A DNA stretch of 64,000 nucleotides from Pannonibacter sp051860505 (GTDB taxonomy: Bacteria > Pseudomonadota > Alphaproteobacteria > Rhizobiales > Stappiaceae). The first letter of the stretch is position 1, and every line of letters starts with the position of its first letter. Positions 1 to 8,757 of this stretch are shown here, one piece after another. The notes under the pieces are model-generated. The model worked only from the letters and a program-made list of their open reading frames with translations. It was not told the DNA's origin and did not search any database. Where the stretch lies: contig NZ_JBHYDX010000008.1 in the NCBI RefSeq assembly GCF_051860505.1, positions 103,508 through 167,507 on the forward strand, in the 5' to 3' direction. The position numbers and the translations under genes were made by a program.

Positions 1-234
1 CCGGATGCCGCCAGTCTGAAGGATTGCGCCAAGGCCGGAGCAGACATGATCGACGGCAGGTCGATGACCACCTACACCTACGTGCCGCCAGCGCTTAAGG
101 GGGCGGAAAGCCTCGCAAAGCCCGGCGTGCAGACGCTCTGGGTCGGCGATTCCGATGGCCTGCCTTACAAGATGACTGACACGGACATCGAGATGACGAT
201 TTCCTACAGCAACATCACCCCGCCGGTGCAATGA
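1..234 (+). CDS. C-terminal fragment of an unidentified protein
   Basis: The frame is open from base 1 and stops at 232-234, so only the last 77 codons are present. The tail ends in an alternating polar/hydrophobic stretch (IEMTISYSNITPPVQ), but I recognise no family. The stop overlaps the ATG of the following vWA gene (ATGA), so the two are probably translationally coupled and may share a role. An internal ATG at 46 is not evidence for a start because the frame runs upstream of it. Confidence 0.6.
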   Translation, partial: PDAASLKDCAKAGADMIDGRSMTTYTYVPPALKGAESLAKPGVQTLWVGDSDGLPYKMTDTDIEMTISYSNITPPVQ

Positions 235-2267
235 TGCCTGTGTCCTTTCGCCATGGCATGGGGACCGCGCTGCTTGCCGCTTGTGCGGCTTTGGCATGTC
301 CGCTGGCCGGCGCGCGGGCTACGGAACCGGCGGTTCTGATCATCGATTCCTCCGGCAGCATGGCGGAGCGCATCGGCGGGGAGACACGGCTTGATGCGGC
401 ACGCAAGATCCTGACTGAGGACGTTGCGCGCTGGAAACCGGGCGCGTCTCTGGCGCTGGTGGCTTATGGACATCGCCGCAAGAGCGACTGCGGCGATATC
501 GAGACGCTGAGCCCGCCGGGGCCGGTGCACCTGAACAACCTGACTGCCGCGCTTGCAAAGCTGCGCGCGCGCGGCAAGACGCCGTTGTCCGATTCCCTGC
601 GCCATGCCGCAGGGCTCTTGCCTGAGACAGGTGGCAACATCCTGCTGCTGAGCGATGGCCTTGAAACCTGTGGCGAGGATCCCTGCGAGGTTGCCCGGGC
701 GCTGCGTGCGGCGAATGGCAAAGTGTTCATTCACGTGATCGGTTTCGGTCTGACCGAGGCGGAGAGCAAGGCGCTTGCTTGTATCGCCGGGGCAGGTGGC
801 GGCCTGATGCGGAGTGCCGAAGGAGCCGGGGACTTGCAGGAAGCCGTTTCGGCATTTGCGGCAAGCACCGGCGTGGCGGAGCCTGAGCCTGGACAGACTG
901 CTTCGGCCGCTGCAGTGCCCACCCCAGTACCTACCCCAGTGCCCACTCTGGCATCGGAGCCCGTCAGGCCCCCCGTGGCCGAGCCTCAACCGGTCCCGGT
1001 GTCTTTCGTGGCCGTTGCCAAGGACATGCAGACGCTGGTTGGCGTGCCGTTGGCATGGACAGTGCGGGCGGCTGAGGGCGGGGGACCGGTTTATGAAGGA
1101 GGCGGCGAGGGCATCGCGCTGGTTCTGAAACCGGGAACCTATACAGTCGGGCTGAAGGGCGCCAACGCTGCATCACTCACCCAAGTCTTGATCGACAAGG
1201 CCGGTGGCCTGCCAGTCGAGGTTGGCATTGACCTCGGGCGGCTCGACCTGTCGCTGATCGCGGCGAAGGGGATGACCCTTGACGAGCTTGATCTTGCCGG
1301 CCCCCTCGATTGGAGCGTGACACCACTGGATGGTCAGGCGCCATTGACGGCGCCAACCGGCGTGGCTCCTGCCCTGGCGCTTGCGCCGGGGCGATATGCG
1401 GTGGCCGTGACCACCGGGAAGCGCGAAGCGCAAGGTGAGGTGCTGGTTCCATCCGGCGGCCGGGAAAGCCTTGTGCTCAATCTTCATCTCGGTCGCCTGA
1501 GACTGGAAGCCGCGCTTGAGGGTGAGGCGGCACCGGTTTTGGGCGGGACCGAACTGTCCTGGCGAATTTCCAGACGGGACGAAACGCAGTTGGTTGTTGG
1601 TTTCGATGCAGTGGCGCAGCCGGTTGCCGTGTTGCCAGCCGGGGTCTACGCCGTGATCCTGTCGCTTGGCGGGGCCGAAATCCCGGCTGAGGCAGAGGTC
1701 GTAGAAGGCCAGGACCAGACGGTCCGGGTGTCGATCGGGGCAGGTAGCGTTGCTCTTGAAGGGGCGCTTGCGCCTGGCGGCGAGGTCTTTTCCGACTGGC
1801 GGGATGCGCAATGGACGGTTCGCCCGCTGCGCGTTCTTGGCGGCGCGGCGGTCGGGCCTGCGCTGGAGAACCACGCCGAAGCACGTCCACAGCTCAAGCT
1901 GATGCCGGGAGAATGGGAAGCGGCACTGGTGTCCGGCACCGCCACGGCCAGCGTCCGCTTCGTCGCAAGGCCAGGGGAGCAACAGACCGTCCGCATCGAC
2001 CAGGCGGCGGGCCGGTTGACCATGGCAGCACAGGCCGCTTCAGGTGAGGCATCGGTCAACATCCTGATCTCGGTCTTCGGCCCGGCCAGCAGCGGCATCT
2101 TTCCGGAAAAGCCGCTCTTCGAGGTCGGTGTGCCACGCGACTACACGCAGATTGTCACGGCTGGCCGCTACCGCATCATTGCCCTGGACTCCGTTGGCCG
2201 CACTGGAGTGGCTGAAGTCGATGTTGCTCCAGGGCATGTTATAAATGAGATTATAGTTATAAAATAA
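231..2267 (+). CDS. Secreted von Willebrand factor A (vWA) domain protein
   Basis: A 678-residue protein. Residues 1-30 look like a signal peptide ending in an A-R-A cleavage site. A vWA domain follows at about 34-210 with a complete MIDAS metal site: D39-x-S41-x-S43 (IIDSSGSM), T117 (GKTPLSD) and D142 (LLSDGLETC). This domain type binds a divalent cation and mediates protein-protein contacts, so a periplasmic adhesion or scaffold role is likely. A proline-rich linker at about 215-255 (PTPVPTPVPT) is followed by some 400 residues of beta-rich repeats that I cannot name. ATG at 231 overlaps the preceding stop; a second ATG at 234 is equally possible. About 140 bp of AT-rich DNA follows the stop. 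Confidence 0.85.
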   Translation: MMPVSFRHGMGTALLAACAALACPLAGARATEPAVLIIDSSGSMAERIGGETRLDAARKILTEDVARWKPGASLALVAYGHRRKSDCGDIETLSPPGPVHLNNLTAALAKLRARGKTPLSDSLRHAAGLLPETGGNILLLSDGLETCGEDPCEVARALRAANGKVFIHVIGFGLTEAESKALACIAGAGGGLMRSAEGAGDLQEAVSAFAASTGVAEPEPGQTASAAAVPTPVPTPVPTLASEPVRPPVAEPQPVPVSFVAVAKDMQTLVGVPLAWTVRAAEGGGPVYEGGGEGIALVLKPGTYTVGLKGANAASLTQVLIDKAGGLPVEVGIDLGRLDLSLIAAKGMTLDELDLAGPLDWSVTPLDGQAPLTAPTGVAPALALAPGRYAVAVTTGKREAQGEVLVPSGGRESLVLNLHLGRLRLEAALEGEAAPVLGGTELSWRISRRDETQLVVGFDAVAQPVAVLPAGVYAVILSLGGAEIPAEAEVVEGQDQTVRVSIGAGSVALEGALAPGGEVFSDWRDAQWTVRPLRVLGGAAVGPALENHAEARPQLKLMPGEWEAALVSGTATASVRFVARPGEQQTVRIDQAAGRLTMAAQAASGEASVNILISVFGPASSGIFPEKPLFEVGVPRDYTQIVTAGRYRIIALDSVGRTGVAEVDVAPGHVINEIIVIK

Positions 2268-2409
2268 GAAAATATCATAGTATTTAAACTTACGCGAGAA
2301 GTGTTAGTAGTTTTAATTGTGTAATACTGATAAACTTGTAAATATTTCTGGTATTTTGCTCAATAAGTCATCAATTCAAGATTTATCTCATCTTTGAGGA
2401 GTGGTGTCG

Positions 2410-3774
2410 ATGCGCCTTCTTGCAGGTTTTCTTTTGATCGGGCTGCTGCAGTCCGGGTTTGTTACGTCAGCCGTGGCGCAGGAGCTGCCGGGGACGGCTC
2501 AGGCACAGGATGCGCTGTCGACGGCAAAAGATGCCGTAAACACGGTGAAAAACCTCCCCAACGCCGCCACGGATGCAGTTGTTGGCGAGATCGAGAAACA
2601 TGTGCCGGCGGAGTTGCAGCCGCTCGTCAACTCTGCCGGTGCGATTGCCAAGCAGCTTGAGAATGTCGCAAACGGCAAGATGATTGCCGATGCGGTCGGC
2701 TCGACACTCGATGCCTTCGGCAAGGCCATTTCCGATATTTCCAACGGCGGCAAGGAGCTACGGGAGCGCCTTGCCCGGCTGGAGAAAGAAAACACCGAGA
2801 AGATGATCGAGATCGAGCACTCGAAGGCGAACCTGGCGCAATTGCAGGCTCAGGTCGAGGCGCTCAAACAGTCGACGGCAGCCGTCATGGAACTGATCGA
2901 GGCACACAAGGGGCGGATCGATGGACTGGAGAACCGCGTCGCCGAGCTGGAGCGCCAGAAGGGCACGGTGACGGCCCCGTTCAAGGTTGTCGACAAGACC
3001 GGCTTCACCTTACTGCTTGTCGATGAAGCTGGCGCGACCTTCAGCAGCCTTGGCGGGGGCACGACGAACATCCAGCTCAAGCAGGGCCAGCCGCCACAGC
3101 TTTATCTCGGCAACCAGGCGGGCGGATTGTCGCTGGAAGGAGGTGAGACCAATCGTACCACCCTTGTGAATGGCGACACGTCGGTCTTCGAGATGAAGGC
3201 CAGCTCTGGCCAGGGCATCCAGATGCGCGGCACCACGACTGAAGGCCAGTTCGAGCTTGGCTCAGGGCCGGCGCTGCTCGGACTTGTTGTTCGCAAGAAC
3301 GATCAGCCGGCAGCAGGCCTTGGAACCTTTGACGGGCGCGGCGTTGCCCTCAGGCTGTTTGGCGCGGGCGGCCAGGTGATCGCCGCCGCAGGCGAGAATC
3401 CGTCCGTGGCCGGGACCGGGCTTGTCTATGTTGGAAATGGCAGCAAGAACAGCGCGGCCCTTGCCGCAGACAGCGACGGATCGGGTTTCGTGCATGCCTT
3501 CGCAGGCAATGGCACGGTGGGCGCAGGATTGGTCGGCAAGGAGCGCCTTGTCGCGGCCTATTATGAGGGCGGGGCAGCGGTTGCGACGCTGCAGAAAAGC
3601 GACAAGTCCGAGGGCGGCACGATCCGGGCCCGCGATCCCTCTGGCGAGGCGGTCTTCTCCACGGGTTACCGGGCCGATATCGGCGGCGGCGAGGCCTGTG
3701 TCATTCGCAACAAGCGTGGCGGCAACATCTTCTGCCTGGGCCTTGGTGTCCCCGGCTTCGGCACGGTGCGTTAG
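2410..3774 (+). CDS. Secreted coiled-coil protein of unknown function
   Basis: About 454 residues. I chose ATG 2410, not GTG 2401, because GAGGAG at 2396-2401 gives good spacing. A signal peptide covers about 1-24 (ending SAVAQ). Residues 30-110 are Ala/Lys-rich amphipathic helix, and a clear heptad coiled coil follows at about 115-190 (RLARLEKENTEKM..., ending ELERQKG). The C-terminal half is glycine-rich with repeated short strands, like the shaft or head of a trimeric fibre. I cannot assign a family; a surface or periplasmic fibre is inference. The ~140 bp upstream is strikingly AT-rich compared with the rest of the window and probably holds the promoter. Confidence 0.7.
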   Translation: MRLLAGFLLIGLLQSGFVTSAVAQELPGTAQAQDALSTAKDAVNTVKNLPNAATDAVVGEIEKHVPAELQPLVNSAGAIAKQLENVANGKMIADAVGSTLDAFGKAISDISNGGKELRERLARLEKENTEKMIEIEHSKANLAQLQAQVEALKQSTAAVMELIEAHKGRIDGLENRVAELERQKGTVTAPFKVVDKTGFTLLLVDEAGATFSSLGGGTTNIQLKQGQPPQLYLGNQAGGLSLEGGETNRTTLVNGDTSVFEMKASSGQGIQMRGTTTEGQFELGSGPALLGLVVRKNDQPAAGLGTFDGRGVALRLFGAGGQVIAAAGENPSVAGTGLVYVGNGSKNSAALAADSDGSGFVHAFAGNGTVGAGLVGKERLVAAYYEGGAAVATLQKSDKSEGGTIRARDPSGEAVFSTGYRADIGGGEACVIRNKRGGNIFCLGLGVPGFGTVR

Positions 3775-3803
3775 AGCAACACCGGTAAAAGGGGGAGCTG
3801 GTT

Positions 3804-4295
3804 TTGCGTCCGGAGTTGCGTGAAAATAAAGCGATAGAGTATTTGCGGCGCCGCCGGTTCCGCCGCAAATGCTCCCAGATGGTCCCGCGCGACAGGGACG
3901 CTGCGCCGCCACCGCAGAGCGCATCGGCATTCTGGTTCCTGCTCCTGCTTGGGCCGCCCATTGCGGGCGTGCTGGTGTTGTGGCTGTTGGGAGCAAATCC
4001 CTTGAACCTGGCGGTGGTGGCTGCCGCTCTGCTGCCATCCTACGGGCTGGGTCTTGCTCCTGCCCTGCTGGCCGGTCTGGTGGACCGGTGGTGTGCCGGG
4101 CGTGGCCTGGGCCTGACGATCCGGCTGGCCGCCGTCCTGCTGGCGGCTGCCGCTGCCGCCATGGGGCTGGTCATTCCGCTGTTCAGTCAGGGCTTGGTAC
4201 AGGGCTGGTATCCACTGCTGGTTGGTCCGGTCGCCGCCGCTGCAACGCTTCTGGTTATGCTGCTTCACGCCGCAAGCCGGGCCTTCCCGCGGTGA
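3804..4295 (+). CDS. Hypothetical small membrane protein
   Basis: 163 residues with a basic cytoplasmic N-terminus (RRRRFRRK) followed by about four hydrophobic segments between residues 47 and 160. The start is TTG 3804, preceded by GGGGGAG at 3791-3797. A later ATG at 3879 would give a shorter protein that keeps all the membrane segments. No family recognised. It lies 29 bp after the coiled-coil gene, so it may be co-transcribed, and it converges with dcp. Confidence 0.55.
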   Translation: MRPELRENKAIEYLRRRRFRRKCSQMVPRDRDAAPPPQSASAFWFLLLLGPPIAGVLVLWLLGANPLNLAVVAAALLPSYGLGLAPALLAGLVDRWCAGRGLGLTIRLAAVLLAAAAAAMGLVIPLFSQGLVQGWYPLLVGPVAAAATLLVMLLHAASRAFPR

Positions 4296-4341
4296 ACCCA
4301 CCGGAAGGCTTTGTTGAGGAGCCGCCGGGACCTGCCTGCCC

Positions 4342-6387
4342 TTAAGCTGCCGCCAGGCCACGCTTTTCCAGAAGGGCGTTGATGTCCGGGCCGCGTCCAC
4401 GGAAGGCCTTGTAGGCGGCATCCGGGTCCTGGCGGCCGCCGGCGGAATAGATGTGGCGGTAGAGTTTTTCCGCCGTCGCCGGATCGAACACATTGCCGGT
4501 TTCCTCGAAGGCGCTGAAGGCGTCCGCGTCCATCACCTCCGACCACATGTAGCTGTAGTAGCCGGACGAATAGCCCTCGCCGGCAAAGGCATGGGCGAAA
4601 TGCGGCAGCCGGTGGCGCATGGTGATCTCCGACGGCATGCCGAGGTCCTTGAGGGCTGAGGCCTCATAGGCGGTGACGTCGATGCCGGCCGGATCCGGCA
4701 TCTCGTGCAGGGAAAGGTCAATCAGCGCGCAGGCGGTGTATTCGACCGTGGCGAAACCCTGGTTGAAGTTGCGCGCGCCGAGCACCTTGTCGAGAAGGGC
4801 CTTCGGCATCGGCTCGCCGGTCTTGTAATGCACGGCAAAGCGCGACAGCACATCCGGCTGGCTCAGCCAGTGTTCGTAGAGCTGCGAGGGCAACTCGACA
4901 AAGTCCCGTGCCACGCTGGTGCCGGAGATCATCGGATAGGTGACATCGGACAGGAGCCCGTGCAGGCCGTGGCCGAATTCGTGGAACAGGGTGCGGGCAT
5001 CATCGAAGGTGAGCAGCGCCGGTTCACCGTCCGCGCCCTTCGAGAAATTCATCACGTTGACGATGATCGGCCGGACCTCGCCGTCGAGCTTGTGCTGTGA
5101 CCGGAAGGCGCTCATCCAGGCGCCGGAGCGCTTGGAGGGGCGGGCAAAATAGTCGCCGAGGAACAGGCCGACGTGATTGCCCTTGGCATCGCTCACCTCG
5201 AAGACGCGCACGTCCGGATGATAGACGGGCAGACCGTGCTTTTCCTCAAAGCGCAGGCCGAACAGGCGGGTTGCGGTGTCGAAGGCGGCCTCGATGATCT
5301 TGTCGAGCCGCAGATAGGGCTTCAGCTCGGTCTCGTCGAGATCATGGTCGCGCTTGCGCACCTTCTCGGCATAGTGACGCCAGTCCCAGGGAGCGATGGC
5401 CGCGTTGTTGCCTTCGGCACGGGCGACCTCGGCAAGCTTTTCGGCTTCCTCGCGCGCGCGCTCGACGGCCGGACCCCAGACGCGGGTCAGCAGTCCGCGC
5501 ACCGCCTCCGGCGTCTTGGCCATGCTGTCGTCCAGCTTGTAGGCAGCATAGCTCGGGTAGCCGAGCAACCGGGCGCGCTCGGCACGCAGCGCCAGCGTCT
5601 CGGCAATGACACCGCGGTTGTCGGTCGGGCCCTCGGCCTCGCCGCGCGCGGACCAGGCCTTGAATGCCTCCTCGCGCAAGGCCCCGTTGGTGGAAAACTG
5701 CAGGAAGGGCTCGATCGAGGAGCGCGACAGGGTGATGACATGCTTGCCCTCCAGCCCGCGCTCCCTGGCAGCCGCTGCAGCCGCCGCGAGCAGAAAGTCC
5801 GGCAGACCGGCCCGGTCCGCCTCTGTTTCGAGCACGAGCTGATAGTCAGATTCGTCCTTCAGCACATTCTGGGCAAACTGGGTGCCGAGGGAGGCGAGCC
5901 GCTGGCTGATCCCGGCCATGCGGGCCTTGGCCGAATCGCCGAGCCTTGCCCCGGCGCGGGTGAACATCAACTGGTAGCGCTCCAGCACCCGGGCCTGTTC
6001 CGGAGTGAGGTCCAGGCTGTCGCGCTGGTCCCACAGGGCAAAGACGCGGGCGGCAAGCCTCGGGTTGAGCAGCGTTTCCGACCCATGCAGCGAGAGTTTC
6101 GGCGCCATTTCGCGCTCGATTGCCTGCAGCTCCGGGTTCGTGTGGGCGCCGGTGAGGTTGTAGAAGGTCCGCGATACGCGGGTCAGCGCCTCGCCGCTCG
6201 TCTCCATGGCGCGGATCGTGTTGTCAAAGGTCGGATCGTCCGCCTGACCGGCGATCGCGTCGATCTCCGCCCTTGCCTCGGCCATCGCCGTATCGAAGGC
6301 CGCGACGTAATCCTGCGACCGGATATCGGCAAAAGGCGGCAGGCCGAAAGGCGTGGACCAGGTGGAGAGCAGCGGATTGTCGGACAT
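4342..6387 (-). CDS. dcp: M3-family metallopeptidase, peptidyl-dipeptidase Dcp type
   Basis: 681 residues, the usual length for Dcp/oligopeptidase A. The zinc motif is present as H469-E470-F-G-H473 (FHEFGHGLHG). The downstream part carries the family's GYSSGYYSYMW and the terminal region of M3 enzymes. These enzymes degrade short peptides in the cytoplasm or periplasm; no signal peptide is evident, so it is probably cytoplasmic. The open frame extends another 64 codons upstream, but that extension is low-quality sequence, and ATG 6387 (MSDNPLLSTW) aligns with normal Dcp starts and has AAGG upstream. It is divergent from the sdpR-like gene. Confidence 0.93.
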   Translation of the reverse strand: MSDNPLLSTWSTPFGLPPFADIRSQDYVAAFDTAMAEARAEIDAIAGQADDPTFDNTIRAMETSGEALTRVSRTFYNLTGAHTNPELQAIEREMAPKLSLHGSETLLNPRLAARVFALWDQRDSLDLTPEQARVLERYQLMFTRAGARLGDSAKARMAGISQRLASLGTQFAQNVLKDESDYQLVLETEADRAGLPDFLLAAAAAAARERGLEGKHVITLSRSSIEPFLQFSTNGALREEAFKAWSARGEAEGPTDNRGVIAETLALRAERARLLGYPSYAAYKLDDSMAKTPEAVRGLLTRVWGPAVERAREEAEKLAEVARAEGNNAAIAPWDWRHYAEKVRKRDHDLDETELKPYLRLDKIIEAAFDTATRLFGLRFEEKHGLPVYHPDVRVFEVSDAKGNHVGLFLGDYFARPSKRSGAWMSAFRSQHKLDGEVRPIIVNVMNFSKGADGEPALLTFDDARTLFHEFGHGLHGLLSDVTYPMISGTSVARDFVELPSQLYEHWLSQPDVLSRFAVHYKTGEPMPKALLDKVLGARNFNQGFATVEYTACALIDLSLHEMPDPAGIDVTAYEASALKDLGMPSEITMRHRLPHFAHAFAGEGYSSGYYSYMWSEVMDADAFSAFEETGNVFDPATAEKLYRHIYSAGGRQDPDAAYKAFRGRGPDINALLEKRGLAAA

Positions 6388-6533
6388 GGATCGGAATACC
6401 TTGGGTGGCGGAGAGGCAGGGCGGGAGACGGCTACGGTCGGCCATCCGTTTCCCATCCTGTCATATGGGCAAGCCATTGCCACTTTCCAAATTCGCTGAC
6501 GTGATGTGCGCCAATATTTAGATTTGCCTTTAA

Positions 6534-6549
6534 TTAGAGAATCGTCTAA
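6534..6549. promoter_or_regulatory. Candidate operator of the SdpR-like repressor
   Basis: TTAGA-N6-TCTAA, a perfect 5-bp-arm inverted repeat in an AT-rich patch 24 bp upstream of the repressor start. The location fits autoregulation by an ArsR-type dimer, but binding is inferred only from position and symmetry. Confidence 0.35.
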
Positions 6550-6572
6550 ACATTGGGCCAAGAGGAGCCCGT

Positions 6573-6881
6573 ATGGCATTCAACCAAGTGTTCGAGGCGC
6601 TCGCTCATCCGGTGCGACGCCAGATTCTGGCCCGGCTCAGGTCCGGCCCCTTGTCGGCAGGGGACCTTGCCGCCGGGTTCGACCTGTCGAAGCCTTCGAT
6701 GTCCGTGCATTTCAAGAAATTGCGCGAGGCGGATCTGGTGTCCGTCGAACGGCAGGGAACGAGCCTGATCTACCAGCTCAACATGTCGTTGCTGGAGGAG
6801 GCGCTGGCGGGTGTCCTGACGCTGACGGATGGCCGGAGCGCGACTGAAAGCCCATCTTCAAGCGAAGGAAAGCAGGAATGA
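6573..6881 (+). CDS. ArsR-family transcriptional regulator, SdpR autorepressor type
   Basis: 102 residues, almost all a winged helix-turn-helix. The opening FEALAHPVRRQILARL and recognition-helix region DLSKPSMSVHFKKLREADLV are typical of the SdpR branch, which lacks metal-binding cysteines. GAGGAG lies 7 bp before ATG 6573. The stop overlaps the start of the SdpI-like gene (ATGA), matching the sdpRI arrangement of Bacillus subtilis, where SdpR represses its own operon until SdpI sequesters it at the membrane. Confidence 0.88.
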   Translation: MAFNQVFEALAHPVRRQILARLRSGPLSAGDLAAGFDLSKPSMSVHFKKLREADLVSVERQGTSLIYQLNMSLLEEALAGVLTLTDGRSATESPSSSEGKQE

Positions 6882-7555
6882 GTGAAAGTCCAAGCCTGAT
6901 GGCTGACACATCGCGTCCCGGCACACTGGGGGCCGCAGGGTTTGTGGGGCTGGGCCTGATCGCCGGCCTGACGCTGGCGGGGTTCCTGCTGCTGCCGGCT
7001 GAGGCCGCGTTGCCGGTGCATTTCGATCTGACCGGTCAGGCGGATTCGTATCTCGGACGGGATATCGCCCTGCTGCTTCTGCCCGCAATCAGTCTCATTC
7101 TGACCCTTGGGGCCATGGCACTGACGCGATATGCGCCGGCTGAAGCTGTGCGGGCAGGGCGCGCAGCCATGGCGGTCGCCGTCGTCGGCATGATCTGGCT
7201 TTTTGCCCTGTGTCAGACGATCATCCTGTCCGCAGGCGCCGGGCTTGAGGTCAATGTCCTGCGCCTGATCTGTGTCGCGCTGGGCCTGTTTCTGATGTTG
7301 CTTGGCAATGTCCTGCCGAAAACCCAGCCTAACCCTTATGCCGGGCTGAGACGACCGTCGACGCTGCGAGATCCGGTTGCCTGGCGTCAGGCAAACCGAT
7401 TTGCCGGGATGGCCTTTGCAACTGGCGGCGCTGCGCTGATCGTGATCGCCGCGATGACAGGCGAAGGCCGAATTCTTGGCCTTGCCTTGCTTGCCGCAGC
7501 GATCCTGCCGGCACTCGCCAGCCTTCTCAATGTGCTTTGGCTGACGAAACGCTGA
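6878..7555 (+). CDS. SdpI-like membrane protein (DUF1648/SdpI family)
   Basis: 225 residues with about six transmembrane segments. An N-terminal DUF1648-like motif (LPVHFDLTGQADSYLGRD) precedes the SdpI signature around residues 145-170 (NPYAGLRRPSTLRDPVAWRQ). In B. subtilis SdpI gives immunity to the SDP toxin and relays toxin presence to SdpR. No toxin gene (sdpC) is visible nearby, so here it may protect against toxins of others or sense envelope stress. It overlaps the regulator by 4 bp and is surely co-transcribed with it. Confidence 0.85.
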   Translation: MSESPSLMADTSRPGTLGAAGFVGLGLIAGLTLAGFLLLPAEAALPVHFDLTGQADSYLGRDIALLLLPAISLILTLGAMALTRYAPAEAVRAGRAAMAVAVVGMIWLFALCQTIILSAGAGLEVNVLRLICVALGLFLMLLGNVLPKTQPNPYAGLRRPSTLRDPVAWRQANRFAGMAFATGGAALIVIAAMTGEGRILGLALLAAAILPALASLLNVLWLTKR

Positions 7556-7577
7556 AGCCAGGGGGGAATGTCGGATT

Positions 7578-7982
7578 TCAGTCCGAGGGACCGAACACGA
7601 CCTGATACATCAGCCGGCCGGGGTAGAACGTGAAGATCCCGGCCACCAGCAGCGCCCAGAGCATGTAGCCTTTCATGGCTTTGGCATGTTTGGTGATCTG
7701 CCCCTTTCGCGCGGCCCAGACCGCCATGGGAACACCGATGAGCGTGACCACTGACAGGATATGGATTGGGCTGAACGGGCCGATCATCCGGATGCCATGG
7801 ATGAACATGCTGGATCCAGCGACCCACAACATCAGGAAAGCCCAGAGATAGCCGAGCGAGCGGTGGGGCAGGGTGCCCTTCGGCGCGGCGAACTGGACAA
7901 TGCCCAACACGGCGGCGGCAATGGCGGCAAAGGCGTGGGTGTAGACAACTGGCCCGGCGGCCAGCAAAGGTTCAAGCGACAT
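7578..7982 (-). CDS. DUF2306-type membrane protein
   Basis: 134 residues with four hydrophobic segments. Histidines lie at the membrane edges (YTHAF near 14, the HRSLGYLWAF motif near 40, and TKHAKAMKGYM near 100), a pattern of DUF2306-like proteins possibly related to haem-binding membrane proteins. It follows the flavin-binding protein gene by 8 bp on the same strand, so the two form an operon. The exact substrate or role is unknown. Confidence 0.7.
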   Translation of the reverse strand: MSLEPLLAAGPVVYTHAFAAIAAAVLGIVQFAAPKGTLPHRSLGYLWAFLMLWVAGSSMFIHGIRMIGPFSPIHILSVVTLIGVPMAVWAARKGQITKHAKAMKGYMLWALLVAGIFTFYPGRLMYQVVFGPSD

Positions 7983-7990
7983 GGTTTACC

Positions 7991-8602
7991 TCACCACATG
8001 GAAGCGGCTGCGCGGGTCGGCCATTCCTCGTCGTATGGCTTGCCGCCAATCGTGCCATTCGACAGGTCGGCGAGTATGTCGCCGGCGGTCGGCAGTGTTT
8101 TCGGGTCAACCTTCGCAGCCTCGTCCCACAGGCCGGCGCGGAGGATGGCGCGGGCGCACTGGAAGTAGACCGTCTCGATGGTGATGATGATGGCCGAGCG
8201 TGGAGCTTTTCCCTCCATGGCAAGGCGGGCCAGCAGGGCCGGATCGACACTGACAACGGCCTTGCCGTTGACACGCAGCGCGTTGCCGGAGCCGGGGATC
8301 AGGAACATCAGCGCCACGCGCGGGTCACGCACGATGTTGCGCAGGGAATCGATGCGGTTGTTGCCGCGCCGGTCCGGCATGATCAGGGTCGTGTCGTTCT
8401 CGATGACGACACACATGCCCTTGTCGCCGCGGGGCGAACAATCAAGCCCCTCCGGACCGCTGGTCGCGAGCGCGCAGAAGGGCGCAGCCTCCATCATCCG
8501 GCGATACATTGGCGTCAGGCGCGGGCTTTCCTTGACGGTGGAGGTGGGCCCGGTCGGGCCGTAGATGGCTTCGAGCTGATCAACGCTGGTCAGGATGGTC
8601 AT
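7991..8602 (-). CDS. Pyridoxamine 5'-phosphate oxidase-like FMN-binding protein
   Basis: 203 residues with a split-barrel flavin-binding fold. Features include FCALATSGPEGLDCSPRGDK near 42-61, the DRRGNNRIDSLRNIV segment near 76-90, and RVALMFLIPGSGNALRVNG near 94-112. It resembles the MSMEG_1061-type FMN-dependent subfamily rather than PdxH itself, so it is likely an oxidoreductase of unknown substrate. It is the first gene of a two-gene unit with the DUF2306 protein and is divergent from the cyclodeaminase-like gene. Confidence 0.82.
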   Translation of the reverse strand: MTILTSVDQLEAIYGPTGPTSTVKESPRLTPMYRRMMEAAPFCALATSGPEGLDCSPRGDKGMCVVIENDTTLIMPDRRGNNRIDSLRNIVRDPRVALMFLIPGSGNALRVNGKAVVSVDPALLARLAMEGKAPRSAIIITIETVYFQCARAILRAGLWDEAAKVDPKTLPTAGDILADLSNGTIGGKPYDEEWPTRAAASMW

Positions 8603-8757
8603 GGCGAGTGGGCGGTCCGGACGGTGGGCAACGCCAAAAACCGTAATCCCGGCATACGATCAGTACCAGTAGAAACTGCAGGGGCTGGCCTTGAAATCGG
8701 TTCCGTGCGGTCTAGTCTGGCCGCTGCTTAGAAATCGACTTTTCGGGAGCCAGGGCC

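Noticed and set aside
204..989. Long antisense reading frame opposite the vWA gene
   Set aside because: It is Arg/His/Gln-rich and has no start context; a typical shadow of a GC-rich gene. The same applies to the 443-aa frame opposite dcp, the 583-aa frame opposite hpaE and the 735-aa frame opposite tctE.
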